Source: Gammaproteobacteria bacterium (GTDB lineage Bacteria > Pseudomonadota > Gammaproteobacteria > Ga0077536). Taken from it: DNA of 64,000 nt. Positions 51,402 through 62,034 of this stretch are shown one piece after another; the first letter of the stretch is position 1, and every line of letters begins with the position of its first letter. The notes under the pieces were generated by a model. It was not told the DNA's origin. It saw only the letters and a program-made list of their open reading frames with translations, and ran no database searches. Location of the stretch: NCBI GenBank assembly GCA_009692265.1, contig SHZM01000004.1:26153-90152 (forward strand), written 5' to 3'. Position numbers and translations under genes: made by a program.

Positions 51402-52883
51402 TTATTGAGCTAGCGCTAGGGCTGGATTCATCGAGACTCCGGCGGGGTTGGGGTAACTGTCGAGGATTCCGTCGACGATTGCTTCAAAGTCGTGCCACGG
51501 ACATTCGCGATCGTTATGCCCCTTAATCACAAACGGCGCGCCCGCATAGAATTTCTCGTACTGGAAATGACGGCTCGCGAACTCGGTTCCAAGCAGATCC
51601 CACGCGAGCTTAAATAATTTCATTCGCGACACCGCATCTTGCTGCGAGGTCTGAAGATAACGCTCGAACAACCCCGCCAGCGCGGGATCGTCCATCACCG
51701 AAGAATCGGCCGGCATCTGGAACATGCCGCCACCGAGAAGTTCGCGCACGGTATTGCTGATATCCCAATAATTTCGCGTGCAGAAATCGAGCGCCGCGTA
51801 CATATGACGGCGATTGAAACAGACATAGCCGTCGGCAAGGATTTCGCGGTTCTGGATTTGACCGTAAATTATTCCGGATAACGCAGCTTCGTGAGCCGCC
51901 AAATCTCCCAAAATGGCGCGCACAACCGGATTGTCATGCGCCGCATTGGCTTTCGCGATCTTGCTCGCGATCCCAAGAATGAGCTGCAACCGTGACCAAA
52001 ATCTGACATTCGATTGGTGATTACCATAAGTGTGCGCGGGGGTCTCGTGATAAATCGCGCGTGAGCGCTCAATGTCGTTGTAAGTAAACACGTTCTCCCA
52101 CGGAACAAACACGTCTTCGAAAATGACGAGAGAATCAGTTTCATCGAAACGGTACGCCAAGGGGCTGTCGAATTCAGATTTCGCGTCGCGCTCGTACGAA
52201 GTTCGCGACCACAGCGATAAACCAGGTGCGTTGATCGGCACCGTGCACGTAATCGATGCCTTCGCCTGATCGGGCTTGAGCGGAAAGATATTACCGACCC
52301 AGACTTCGTTAGCGAAAACGGCACCCGTCGCGAGCATTTTCACTCCGTTCAGAATCACCCCGGCGTGGGTTTCCGCGGTGACCGTGAGATTGTTGCTGGC
52401 CACTTGGGACGGTCCCGAAGTTCGCGCGCCCTGCGGCGGGATGATCGCATAACAGACGTAGAGATCGTCGCGTTTGAGGCGCGCGTAGTAATCGAGCAAG
52501 TGGCGATCGTAGGGCTTATCACCGGTTTTAAATGCCTCGGGGTTCATCGCCATCCCGGTCACGAAGCTTGCGACGTGGTCCGGAGAACGGCCGAAGAGTC
52601 CATGTGTTTTCTGGGAGATTAGCCGGTGGGCATTGAGGCGTCGCTCGAGATCTTCCCGCGAGCGCGCTTTAAGCAAATAGGCGCGGTAGGTTTCATTACC
52701 TTCGGTGACGACAATGGTATCGCGAGTCGCGGGATCGAACGCGAGATCAAACAGGCCAGCGACAGTCCGCGCGGCGCGCCGGAAAGCCGGGTGCGTCGTG
52801 ACGTCGGTGATGAGTTCGCCACCGATATAAATGCGTCGACCGTCGCGCAGCGATGCGAGGTAGTCTTGTCCGGTTCGTAGCAT
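51402..52883 (-). CDS. HpaB-type flavin-dependent monooxygenase (4-hydroxyphenylacetate 3-monooxygenase family)
   Basis: 493 residues. N-terminal YLASLRDGRRIYIGGELITD, acyl-CoA-dehydrogenase-like body with NNLTVTAETHAGVILNGVKM, VFEDVFVPWENV-like segment (FEDVFVPWENVFTYND) and a helical end. The two-component enzymes of this family hydroxylate phenols using FADH2 from a separate reductase (HpaC), absent here. The substrate may not be 4-hydroxyphenylacetate. The promoter region carries the MarR-type operator at 52934-52950. The next gene overlaps or nearly overlaps its stop. Confidence 0.88.
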   Translation of the reverse strand: MLRTGQDYLASLRDGRRIYIGGELITDVTTHPAFRRAARTVAGLFDLAFDPATRDTIVVTEGNETYRAYLLKARSREDLERRLNAHRLISQKTHGLFGRSPDHVASFVTGMAMNPEAFKTGDKPYDRHLLDYYARLKRDDLYVCYAIIPPQGARTSGPSQVASNNLTVTAETHAGVILNGVKMLATGAVFANEVWVGNIFPLKPDQAKASITCTVPINAPGLSLWSRTSYERDAKSEFDSPLAYRFDETDSLVIFEDVFVPWENVFTYNDIERSRAIYHETPAHTYGNHQSNVRFWSRLQLILGIASKIAKANAAHDNPVVRAILGDLAAHEAALSGIIYGQIQNREILADGYVCFNRRHMYAALDFCTRNYWDISNTVRELLGGGMFQMPADSSVMDDPALAGLFERYLQTSQQDAVSRMKLFKLAWDLLGTEFASRHFQYEKFYAGAPFVIKGHNDRECPWHDFEAIVDGILDSYPNPAGVSMNPALALAQ

Positions 52884-52933
52884 GGATCGGGCCTCTGCGC
52901 AGGCTCGGTGAGTGCCGAGCGGTGATTGAATTA

Positions 52934-52950
52934 TTAATTTAGTTTATAAA
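52934..52950. promoter_or_regulatory. Predicted MarR operator, copy 1 (hpaB-like promoter)
   Basis: TTAATTTA-GTT-TATAAA, the same as 53727-53743 apart from the 3-base spacer. It stands 51 bases upstream of the HpaB-type gene, in an AT-rich patch that is unusual here. Confidence 0.55.
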
Positions 52951-53012
52951 ATAATAACCCAAATTTCTCGCCTGTCAAGGTACCTGCGGCGAGAGGCCGT
53001 TAGGAGGGGGCG

Positions 53013-53684
53013 TCAACTGGCGATCTCGATGGCCTTTATGCGGTAGCTGTGTCGAAGGATGAGGCCGCACACTGGATCCTCGAGTTCGAATCGCTCACCG
53101 AATTCCATCCCGTCGCGAAGCGCTAATGTTCCGCAAGACATCGCCGTGCCGGGTGAGAAGTCACCTCCGCTTCGTTCGTAGCGCGCGATTAAATCCTCTG
53201 GCGCTAACATGCCCGTGACGCAGCCTTCCTGGTAGAGGCGTCGTCGCCCGTTGAGCACAGAGTAGGAACGCAGAATCAACTGATCCCACTGCGGTATTAC
53301 AGCAGACAAGGGCCACGCCCTGGCGGAGGCCGGTTTCGCGCAAACCTGCTTGGAATGGTGTACCGACGTCGCCTCAAGCCAGCGATCGGTGTGATCGGAG
53401 CCGACAGTGACGAAGAGTCCTTCGGAAGTTTTAAGCAGCACGAACTCGACTTCACCACTGGTCTGTAATCCTACGACTCCGATCTCGGTCGCGGTGGTCA
53501 TTAGGGAAGGGAACACTTCGTAGAACACCGGGACGGTACTCGGTGGTTTCACCCCGATTACCTGTAATTCCTCGATGTGCTTGCGCACCTGTTGCGGATC
53601 GCGGCCGGTCCAGCCGGCGATTACAAACTTGTGAATCGATTCAATCGGAGTCGCCACGGTGGCTTGCGGTTGTTGGAAGGTCAT
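53013..53684 (-). CDS. DUF2848 family protein (fumarylacetoacetate-hydrolase-like)
   Basis: 223 residues, GGGGA before the ATG. The segments FVIAGWTGRDPQQVRKHIEE, PPSTVPVFYEVFPSLMTT and VGSDHTDRWLEA are typical of DUF2848, which is distantly related to FAH-like enzymes. It is first in the aromatic set and divergent from the MarR gene. The exact activity is unknown; opening or hydrolysis of an acyl intermediate is inferred. Confidence 0.75.
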   Translation of the reverse strand: MTFQQPQATVATPIESIHKFVIAGWTGRDPQQVRKHIEELQVIGVKPPSTVPVFYEVFPSLMTTATEIGVVGLQTSGEVEFVLLKTSEGLFVTVGSDHTDRWLEATSVHHSKQVCAKPASARAWPLSAVIPQWDQLILRSYSVLNGRRRLYQEGCVTGMLAPEDLIARYERSGGDFSPGTAMSCGTLALRDGMEFGERFELEDPVCGLILRHSYRIKAIEIAS

Positions 53685-53726
53685 TACGATTCCCCTGTAC
53701 TTTGGGGCTTGGTGGGGAGGTGTTGA

Positions 53727-53743
53727 TTAATTTATAGTATAAA
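53727..53743. promoter_or_regulatory. Predicted MarR operator, copy 2 (between DUF2848 and marR genes)
   Basis: TTAATTTA-TAG-TATAAA. It includes the perfect palindrome ATTTATA-G-TATAAAT (53730-53744). The position between the divergent genes fits control of both. Confidence 0.6.
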
Positions 53744-53814
53744 TAAATGCGGACTCAACCAATTAGTTTCTGTGCCTAGACGATGGCGAGGAGTCCGAAG
53801 GGAAGGGGAAGAAC

Positions 53815-54390
53815 TTGACTACTAGGAAACCCGCTGAAGTCAGCGCTTCGCGACGTCACGAAGCCAAATCGAAACCGCCGCTTACCGTCTCTCGCGCGGC
53901 ACTTCTTGCCGATGGCAGTGACGCTTTATTTCGGAGCTTCCTGCATAACTTGCTCGCGTTCTCCAGTCGCGTTGAAACGATTCGCTACGCGTTCGGAAAA
54001 TTGGTCGGACTTTCTGGCGTTCGCTACTCCGTGTTGATTTCAATTTTCCATCTGGAAGGCGAGGAGGGAGTTGCAGTCGGGGATGTGGCGGCGCACCTAC
54101 ATCTTGGACTCGCTACCCTCACGGTCGAGACGAATACTCTGGCGGAGCAGGAGTTAATCGTGAAACAAAATGATCCGCGCGATCGCCGCCGCGTGCTATT
54201 ACGGCTCACCCCGCGCGGCGTGAGCCTGATTGAAGACCTTGCGCCGGTGCAGCGGCAGGTCAACGATGAATTGTTTAGGGCGCTTTCGAAAGTCGATTTC
54301 GAGCGCGTTTCGGATCTACTCGAACGTCTCATTCCCTGTGGCGACCGCGCGGTATCAGTGGTGCGCGAAATCGCCGACGAAAAGAGTTAG
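53815..54390 (+). CDS. MarR family transcriptional regulator
   Basis: 191 residues, TTG start with AAGGGGAAG upstream; no ATG serves. Winged-helix region GVRYSVLISIFHLEGEEG, VGDVAAHLHLGLATLTVETNTLAEQELI, wing DPRDRRRVLLRLTPRG. The ~45-residue N-terminal tail is longer than usual. It likely represses the divergent DUF2848 gene and the hpaB-like operon via the two shared operators, and is released by an aromatic ligand; this is inferred from position and motif. Confidence 0.83.
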   Translation: MTTRKPAEVSASRRHEAKSKPPLTVSRAALLADGSDALFRSFLHNLLAFSSRVETIRYAFGKLVGLSGVRYSVLISIFHLEGEEGVAVGDVAAHLHLGLATLTVETNTLAEQELIVKQNDPRDRRRVLLRLTPRGVSLIEDLAPVQRQVNDELFRALSKVDFERVSDLLERLIPCGDRAVSVVREIADEKS

Positions 54391-54395
54391 GACAA

Positions 54396-55895
<1,500 letters not shown>

Positions 55896-55978
55896 CGGCG
55901 GCAGTATCCCACAGCCTCACGCGGATCTCGGAAGTGGCGCGTTACACAACGGCAACAATGCGCAGCTGGCTATCGAAT

Positions 55979-55993
55979 AATAGTTCAACTATT
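55979..55993 (+). promoter_or_regulatory. Predicted ArsR operator
   Basis: AATAGTT-C-AACTATT is a perfect 7+1+7 palindrome ending 8 bases before the arsR start. ArsR repressors bind such sites and leave on As(III) binding. Confidence 0.65.
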
Positions 55994-56001
55994 CTCGAAT
56001 C

Positions 56002-56355
56002 ATGGAAACGAATGAAGTTATTAAAGCTTTTGCCGCGCTGGCGCAGGACACGCGGTTACGAATTTATCGATTTTTGATCGAAGCGGGCCCCGCCGGGCAG
56101 CCGGTCGGGGAGATCGGGGCCGAGCTCGGCACATCACCGGCGACGCTGTCGTTTCATTTAAAGGAATTGAGCCATGCCGGGCTGATTAACGCACGGCAAG
56201 CGGGGCGCTTCATTTATTACGCAGCTGATTTTGCACAGATGAACGCCGTAATTGCGTTTTTGACGGACAACTGCTGCGCGCGTGACGGCACGTGCTGTGT
56301 GCCTGTGACGAGAACCTCGAAGGTCCGCGCTAGAACCCTGAAAGCTGCACGATGA
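56002..56355 (+). CDS. arsR: ArsR family metalloregulator
   Basis: 117 residues. Winged helix FAALAQDTRLRIYRFLIEAG and SPATLSFHLKELSHAGLI, then wing RQAGRFIYYAA. The sensor cysteines are at the C-terminus (DNCCARDGTCC), as in the ArsR subtype with a C-terminal Cys site rather than the helix alpha-3 CxC. It represses its operon until arsenite or an organoarsenical binds. It heads the operon arsR-arsI-aqpS, with its palindrome in front. Confidence 0.88.
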   Translation: METNEVIKAFAALAQDTRLRIYRFLIEAGPAGQPVGEIGAELGTSPATLSFHLKELSHAGLINARQAGRFIYYAADFAQMNAVIAFLTDNCCARDGTCCVPVTRTSKVRARTLKAAR

Positions 56356-56439
56356 CTGGTAATCGGCAGCGATTAGCGAAGAGGCATCGTGTGAACGATG
56401 CCAATGTTGAGTATCGAAAATACCTTAAGGAGTACGCCG

Positions 56440-56943
56440 ATGAAACGTTTTCATGTGCACGTCGCGGTCGATGACCTGGCCGCCAGTATTCGCTTTTATT
56501 CAACGGTGTTTGGACAGGATCCCAATGTCGAGAAACCCGACTACGCCAAGTGGATGCTGGAGGATCCGCGAGTGAATTTCGCGATCTCCCACCAAGACCA
56601 TTCGAAAGCGGGGCTCAACCACCTCGGCGTGCAAGTCGAGACCGGCGACGAGTTAGCCGCGCTCCGCGAGCAGCTTTTAGTCGCCGATGCGGGCTTGGTC
56701 AGCGAAGAAAATACCGCGTGCTGTTATGTACGCTCGGATAAACACTGGGTCACCGATCCGAGCGGCATCGCCTGGGAGTCGTTTCATACCCTGAGCACTA
56801 TTCCCGTCTTCGGCGATCACACCGACCTGTCGTCGGTGGCAACCGCAGAGTGCTGCACTCCCGAGATGAAAGCGAGCCCCGAGTCGTGTTGTATTCCGCT
56901 CCAGCGCGAGGCGGGTACCAGCAACGCTAAATGTTGCGGGTGA
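56440..56943 (+). CDS. arsI: ArsI-type C-As lyase / CadI-family metal-binding VOC protein
   Basis: 167 residues from the ATG at 56440, AAGGAG upstream. VOC fold: MKRFHVHVAVDDLAASIRFY, iron His/Glu in HLGVQVETGDE and GIAWESFH. ENTACCYVRSDKHWVTD carries the vicinal cysteines that bind MAs(III) in ArsI. The C-terminal tail has three more CC pairs (ECC, SCC, KCC), which is Cys-rich. It should demethylate methylarsenite using Fe(II) and O2. The operon places it between arsR and an aquaporin. Confidence 0.85.
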   Translation: MKRFHVHVAVDDLAASIRFYSTVFGQDPNVEKPDYAKWMLEDPRVNFAISHQDHSKAGLNHLGVQVETGDELAALREQLLVADAGLVSEENTACCYVRSDKHWVTDPSGIAWESFHTLSTIPVFGDHTDLSSVATAECCTPEMKASPESCCIPLQREAGTSNAKCCG

Positions 56944-56947
56944 CCGG

Positions 56948-57619
56948 GTGCCGATAAGTTTGGCGCGACGACTAGCCGCGGAGGCACTCGGCACCGCGTT
57001 ACTGCTGGCGACGGTGATCGGCTCCGGCATCATAGGCGAGGGCCTGGCGGACGGAAACGTCGCGCTCGCCCTGCTGGCTAATAGCTTAGCAACAGGCTGC
57101 GTGCTTGCCGGGTTGATTGCAACGCTAGGCCCACTGTCGGGCGCACATTTCAACCCAGCGGTGACGATCGCCTTCGCGGTGCGACGGGAGTTTGCGTGGC
57201 GCGACGTGCCGCCTTATGTCCTCGTGCAGATTAGCGCGGCCTTTTTAGGGGTCGCAGTCGCGCACGGAATATTCGACGAGGCGCTCTTTACAGCGTCGAC
57301 TCACCTACGCACTGGTTCAGCGCAATGGTTTAGCGAATTCGTCGCAACCTTTGGCCTGCTTTCGATCATCTGGGCTGGTACCCGCCAGCGGCTTGCTGCG
57401 ACTCCGTATTTGATTGCCGTCTATATCACCGGTGCCTATTGGTTCACGGCTTCCACTTCATTCGCGAATCCGGCCGTGACGATGGCGCGCGCCGCGAGTG
57501 AAACGTTTGCCGGCATTGCACCGGAGAACGTGAGTGGCTTCATCTTCGCACAGTTCGCCGGTGCGCTGGCGGCGACTTGGCTATGGCGCTGGTTGTGCCC
57601 TGCGTCGAATTCCGATTAA
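56948..57619 (+). CDS. aqpS: Aquaglyceroporin-like channel of the arsenic operon (AqpS-like)
   Basis: 223 residues, GTG start 4 bases after the arsI stop. MIP family: both asparagine-proline-alanine boxes are intact (GAHFNPAVT and SFANPAVTM), with about six helices. The position after arsI indicates passage of arsenite or methylarsenite, as known for AqpS of rhizobia. Selectivity residues cannot be verified by eye. The basic start PISLARRLAAEALGTALLL is typical. Confidence 0.85.
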   Translation: MPISLARRLAAEALGTALLLATVIGSGIIGEGLADGNVALALLANSLATGCVLAGLIATLGPLSGAHFNPAVTIAFAVRREFAWRDVPPYVLVQISAAFLGVAVAHGIFDEALFTASTHLRTGSAQWFSEFVATFGLLSIIWAGTRQRLAATPYLIAVYITGAYWFTASTSFANPAVTMARAASETFAGIAPENVSGFIFAQFAGALAATWLWRWLCPASNSD

Positions 57620-57735
57620 CCGGATAGGGACGAAATTGCCGTTCCAGGCAGTCTGGTCCGCAAGGTGACGTCATTCGCCTGCTCGGCTAAAGTGCGGCCC
57701 TTATCAATTTAAATCGTCGCCCGAGGAGATCTCTC

Positions 57736-58914
57736 ATGACTGAAGCCGTAATCGTTTCCACTGCCCGTACGCCGCTGTGCAAAAGTTGGCGCGGATCCTT
57801 GAACATGACCCATGGCGCGACAATGGCGGGGCACGTTGTAAAAGCCGCGGTTGAACGGGCTGGGATCGAACCCGGCGAAGTCGACGATGTAATTTTGGGC
57901 TGCGCGAATCCAGAAGGCGCAACCGGCTGGGACATCGCGCGGCAAGCCGCGTTGCGCGCCGGCATGCCAGTGTCGGTCTCCGGCATGACCGTCAATCGTT
58001 TTTGCTCCTCTGGCTTGCAAACGGTCGCGCTCGCCGCGCAGCGGATTCTCACTGGCGAAGCTGAGTGCTATGTCGCCGGCGGCGTGGAATCGATTTCGTG
58101 CGTGCAAAATGAAATGAACAAGTACATGGTCGAAGACGAGTGGCTCAAGGCGAATAAACCTGCGGTGTATTGGCCGATGCTCCAGACCGCCGAGAATGTC
58201 GCACAGCGCTATAAAATCGGCCGCGAAGCACAGGACCGCTTCGGCGTCGAGTCGCAGATCAAGGCGAGCAAGGCGCGCGCCGAGGGGAAATTCAAGGACG
58301 AAATCGCGCCGATCACCATCAAAATGAAAATCATCGATAAAAACACCGGCCTCGAATCATTCCGCGAGGTAACCGCGAGCGAAGACGAAGGGATCCGCGC
58401 CGATACAACTTATGAAGGTGTCTCTGTGATTAAACCCGCCGTGGAAGGCGGCTGCATCGCAGCCGGCAACGCCAGCCAGTTCTCGGACGGCGCCGCAGTC
58501 CAGGTCCTGATGAGCGATAGTCTCGCGGCGAAAAAGGGCTTACAGCCGATGGGGATCTTCCGCGGATTCGCGGTGGCGGGTTGCGAGCCTGATGAAATGG
58601 GCATCGGCCCAGTCTTCGCGGTGCCGAAGTTATTGAAAGCCGCCGGCATGAATGTGCAAGACATCGGGCTGTGGGAATTGAACGAAGCCTTCGCGGTGCA
58701 AGTGATCTACTGCCGCGACAAACTCGGGATCCCGAGCGAGCGCTTAAACGTTAACGGCGGCGCGATTGCGGTGGGACATCCCTACGGGATGACGGGCAGT
58801 CGTCTGGTCGGTCATGCGTTGATCGAAGGCAAGCGGCGCGGTGTTAAATACGTGGTCGTGACGATGTGTGTTGGCACCGGTATGGGTGCGGCGGGCTTAT
58901 TTGAAGTTTGCTGA
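57736..58914 (+). CDS. Thiolase (acetyl-CoA acyltransferase)
   Basis: 392 residues, GAGGAG before the ATG. Catalytic Cys [14 protein letters not shown] (near residue 91), His in [13 protein letters not shown] and the final Cys in [15 protein letters not shown]. It cleaves 3-ketoacyl-CoA or condenses two acetyl-CoA; which direction is not visible. The next gene is convergent with a strong hairpin between. Confidence 0.92.
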   Translation: MTEAVIVSTARTPLCKSWRGSLNMTHGATMAGHVVKAAVERAGIEPGEVDDVILGCANPEGATGWDIARQAALRAGMPVSVSGMTVNRFCSSGLQTVALAAQRILTGEAECYVAGGVESISCVQNEMNKYMVEDEWLKANKPAVYWPMLQTAENVAQRYKIGREAQDRFGVESQIKASKARAEGKFKDEIAPITIKMKIIDKNTGLESFREVTASEDEGIRADTTYEGVSVIKPAVEGGCIAAGNASQFSDGAAVQVLMSDSLAAKKGLQPMGIFRGFAVAGCEPDEMGIGPVFAVPKLLKAAGMNVQDIGLWELNEAFAVQVIYCRDKLGIPSERLNVNGGAIAVGHPYGMTGSRLVGHALIEGKRRGVKYVVVTMCVGTGMGAAGLFEVC

Positions 58915-58960
58915 ACGGGAGATGCCGGATATTAGCTAACCGTTTCGTGCACGTGTTACA

Positions 58961-58992
58961 GCCGTTCGCCCGAAGGTTCAAGGGCGAACGGC
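58961..58992. terminator. Bidirectional terminator between thiolase and DAHP synthase genes
   Basis: GCCGTTCGCCC (58961-58971) pairs perfectly with GGGCGAACGGC (58982-58992) around a 10-base loop, between two convergent stops. Confidence 0.75.
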
Positions 58993-59010
58993 ACGTTCCC
59001 GCACTGCCAC

Positions 59011-60069
59011 CTACCCTCTGCGTCTCGCCGCGGCTTCAGCCAAGCGCCCAAGCAAGTCCGCCGTATCATCCCAGTTGATACAGGCATCCGTAATGCTCTG
59101 CCCATAGGTCAAGGTCTGACCCGGTCGAGACTCTTGACGGCCCGCGACCAGAAAGCTTTCAATCATGATGCCGACGATTCGCCGATCACCAGCGCCGACC
59201 TGCGCCGCCACCTCGTCGCCGACCGCGATTTGTCGTTGATGATCTTTACGGCTATTGGCGTGACTGACATCGACGATCAGATTCGGCCGTAATTTCGCGG
59301 CAGTCATACGCTCTGCCGCGGCCGCCACCGCCGCTGCGCTGTAATTTGGCTCTTTCGTGCCACCGCGCAAGATGACATGGCAATCGGGGTTCCCGGCAGT
59401 CGCGATCACCGCTACCGTGCCCGCTTTGGTCACACCCAGGAAATGATGTGGATGCGAGGCGGCTTGGGCGGCGTCGATAGCGACCTGCACGCTGCCGTCG
59501 GTACCGTTCTTAAAGCCAATCGGACATGACAAACCGGAGGCCAGTTCGCGATGAACCTGGCTTTCGGTGGTGCGCGCACCGATCGCGCCCCAGGCGACGA
59601 GATCGGCCACGTACTGCGGGCTGATTGGATCGAGAAACTCCGTGCCCACTGGCAGCCCAAGCTCGTTAATCGCAAGCAGTAAACCACGCGCGATATGCAG
59701 CCCGTCGTTGATGCGGTAACTGTTATCCAGGCCTGGGTCATTGACTAGGCCTTTCCACCCGACGGTGGTGCGCGGCTTTTCAAAATAGCTGCGCATCACG
59801 ATGAATAGCTCGCTGTTCAGGGTTTGTGCTCGTTCATGTAGGCGTGCGGCGTAATCGCGCGCCGCGAGTGGATCGTGAATTGAACAGGGTCCCACAATAC
59901 AAATCAGCCGTGGATCACGGCCAGCGAGGATATCGCGCAAACTGCGTCGCGCTGACAATACCGTGTCGGCGGCACGCGGACTCAGCGGCAGATCGCGCGC
60001 CAAAATACTCGGTGCGATCACATCCGTGGTGCCGATTACCCGAACATCGTCTGTCTGTGGTGCGCTCAT
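59011..60069 (-). CDS. aroG: 3-deoxy-7-phosphoheptulonate synthase (type I, AroF/G/H)
   Basis: 352 residues. GPCSIHDPLAARDYA, RSYFEKPRTTVGWKG, TEFLDPISPQYVADL and IVDVSHANSRKDH are family hallmarks holding the metal and PEP ligands. It starts the shikimate pathway from PEP and erythrose 4-phosphate. Feedback specificity (Phe, Tyr or Trp) cannot be told, so the gene symbol is the generic type I one. It stands alone on its strand. Confidence 0.92.
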   Translation of the reverse strand: MSAPQTDDVRVIGTTDVIAPSILARDLPLSPRAADTVLSARRSLRDILAGRDPRLICIVGPCSIHDPLAARDYAARLHERAQTLNSELFIVMRSYFEKPRTTVGWKGLVNDPGLDNSYRINDGLHIARGLLLAINELGLPVGTEFLDPISPQYVADLVAWGAIGARTTESQVHRELASGLSCPIGFKNGTDGSVQVAIDAAQAASHPHHFLGVTKAGTVAVIATAGNPDCHVILRGGTKEPNYSAAAVAAAAERMTAAKLRPNLIVDVSHANSRKDHQRQIAVGDEVAAQVGAGDRRIVGIMIESFLVAGRQESRPGQTLTYGQSITDACINWDDTADLLGRLAEAAARRRG

Positions 60070-60269
60070 GCGTTTTCCCCGGCTAAGTATTGAGGCGTGC
60101 TCAGGATAGCCGCATCGCGCGCAACAGTCGCGGGGGGAAACGCTGTTGATGCAACCGCGCTCGCCCGGTTGGTATGCACTGATTACAGTGGGGAGGCTGA
60201 AGATTGATTGTATGTAACTGTTGTTCGCTCCAGAATCGCCGCCTACCGCACTCTACGAGGACCTCTACC

Positions 60270-60932
60270 ATGACTACATCCCCGAAACCGCGAACACTTG
60301 GCGCGATCCTTTATCCTGATTTCGAGCTGCTCGATTATTACGGTCCGTTAGAGATGTTCGGCTCGACCGGAAACGGTCTGAAGATAGTCACCATCGCGCA
60401 GAAAGCTGGGCCGGTTCCTTCGGTGCAGGGTCCGTGCACCGTCGCTGAATTCGATTTCGCGCACGCCCCTGCGCTCGATATGATTCTATTACCGGGCGGC
60501 ATCGGCACGATGGAACAACTCGGAAATACCGCGATGCTGGAGTTTCTCCAAGCACAGGCCGCGCGAACCGAAATCGTGATGTCCGTGTGTTCAGGCTCCG
60601 CGATTTTGGCGAAAGCAGGACTCCTCGATGGCCGCCGTGCGACTTCCAATAAGCTGTTCTTCAACCTCGCGACCGCGCAAAGCAGCAAGGTTCAGTGGGT
60701 GGAGCAGGCGCGCTGGGTTGAAGACGGTAAATTTGTCACCTCCTCCGGCGTTTCGGCGGGCACGGACATGGCGTTGGGGGTCATCGCGAAATTGTACGGT
60801 CGCGCGCACGCGGAAAAGGTCGCGGTCATGACGGAGTACGAATGGCAGTCGGATTCCACGCGCGATCCGTTCAGCCAGTATGTGAATCAAGGCGACATGC
60901 ACGAGTATCTCGCGATGATCGGACGCGCTTAG
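60270..60932 (+). CDS. DJ-1/PfpI family protein
   Basis: 220 residues from the ATG at 60270, with GAGGA upstream. GAILYPDFELLDYYGPLEMFG start, nucleophile elbow MSVCSGSAILAKAGLLDG with the reactive Cys near residue 103, and a His/Glu-type partner region SGVSAGTDMALGVI. DJ-1-like enzymes act as amidases, isocyanide hydratases or stress proteins; here no neighbour points to one. An earlier ATG (60204) adds a Cys-rich stretch without a ribosome site. Confidence 0.83.
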   Translation: MTTSPKPRTLGAILYPDFELLDYYGPLEMFGSTGNGLKIVTIAQKAGPVPSVQGPCTVAEFDFAHAPALDMILLPGGIGTMEQLGNTAMLEFLQAQAARTEIVMSVCSGSAILAKAGLLDGRRATSNKLFFNLATAQSSKVQWVEQARWVEDGKFVTSSGVSAGTDMALGVIAKLYGRAHAEKVAVMTEYEWQSDSTRDPFSQYVNQGDMHEYLAMIGRA

Positions 60933-61044
60933 GACGCGCCCGTTCAACTGTCGCTTCTAAATAGTTATGTCAGTGCCTCATTCCGCGCCGGTGCTGCGCC
61001 CTGTCGAGCATCAAGAGACGCCTATTTGCGCTCTGCTATTTAGG

Positions 61045-62019
61045 TTAAACCGTAAACACCGTCGAGCCCGTCGTTCGCCGTGCCTCCAAATCGCGGTGCG
61101 CCGTGCCCGCTTCACTTAGAGGATAGGTTTGATTAACCGAGATCTTCACGGCGCCGGAGCCTACGACGTCGAATAATGCGGCTGCCGTTGCTTCCAGATC
61201 CGCGCGTTTCGCGGTGTACGTGAACAGGGTCGGTCGCGTGATAAACAATGAACCTTTCGCCGCCAGTTGACCGAGATCGAACGGCGGCACCGGCCCCGAC
61301 GCTTGGCCGAACAACGCCATCACCCCGAGCGGCGCCAGACAATCAAGCGATTTGGCGAAAGTATCGCGACCGACCGAGTCGTACACCACCGGTACTTTCG
61401 CGCCATTCGTAATTTCCATGACCCGCGCGTGGAAATCCTCGCGCGTATAGACGATGGGGTAATCGCAACCATTCGCCCGCGCTAACGCGGCTTTCTCGTC
61501 CGAGCTGACGGTGCCGATCACGGTCGCGCCGAGGTGCTTCGCCCATTGGCAGAGGATAAGTCCCACGCCACCCGCGGCGGCTTGCACGAGGATCGTATCG
61601 CCTGGCTTCACCGTGTACGTACGCCGGATCAGGTACTCAACGGTCATGCCTTGCAGCATCATCGCGGCGGCTTGTTGATCGGTAATCCGATCCGGGATTT
61701 TGACCAGCCGATCGGCTGGCATCACTCGCGCTTGCGCATAGGCACCGAGTGGGCCAGTCGCGTAGGTCACGCGATCACCGATCTTGAAGTTGGTTACGCC
61801 GGTGCCGAGAACTTCGATCACTCCCGCCGCTTCCAGGCCTGGTGTAAACGGCAGAGGGCTCGGATAAAACCCGGTCCGGTGATAGACATCGATGTAGTTC
61901 AGTCCCACCGCGGTCTGGCGGATCTGGATCTCGCCAGCCGCCGGGGCTGGCACGTCGATGTCTTCCCATTTCAGCACGTCAGGGCCACCGGGCTGATGGA
62001 TGCGAATGGCTTTAGTCAT
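61045..62019 (-). CDS. Quinone oxidoreductase / zinc-independent MDR
   Basis: 324 residues. IRQTAVGLNYIDVYHRTGFY, VQAAAGGVGLILCQWAKHLGA (NADPH Rossmann loop) and VVYDSVGRDTFAKS place it in the QorA subgroup, which lacks the zinc ligands. It reduces quinones or enones with NADPH. AGGAG precedes the ATG pair at 62025/62019, and the second one is preferred. Its upstream neighbour is a methyltransferase in the same direction (15-base gap). Confidence 0.88.
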   Translation of the reverse strand: MTKAIRIHQPGGPDVLKWEDIDVPAPAAGEIQIRQTAVGLNYIDVYHRTGFYPSPLPFTPGLEAAGVIEVLGTGVTNFKIGDRVTYATGPLGAYAQARVMPADRLVKIPDRITDQQAAAMMLQGMTVEYLIRRTYTVKPGDTILVQAAAGGVGLILCQWAKHLGATVIGTVSSDEKAALARANGCDYPIVYTREDFHARVMEITNGAKVPVVYDSVGRDTFAKSLDCLAPLGVMALFGQASGPVPPFDLGQLAAKGSLFITRPTLFTYTAKRADLEATAAALFDVVGSGAVKISVNQTYPLSEAGTAHRDLEARRTTGSTVFTV

Positions 62020-62034
62020 GTGCATCTCCTGCTA

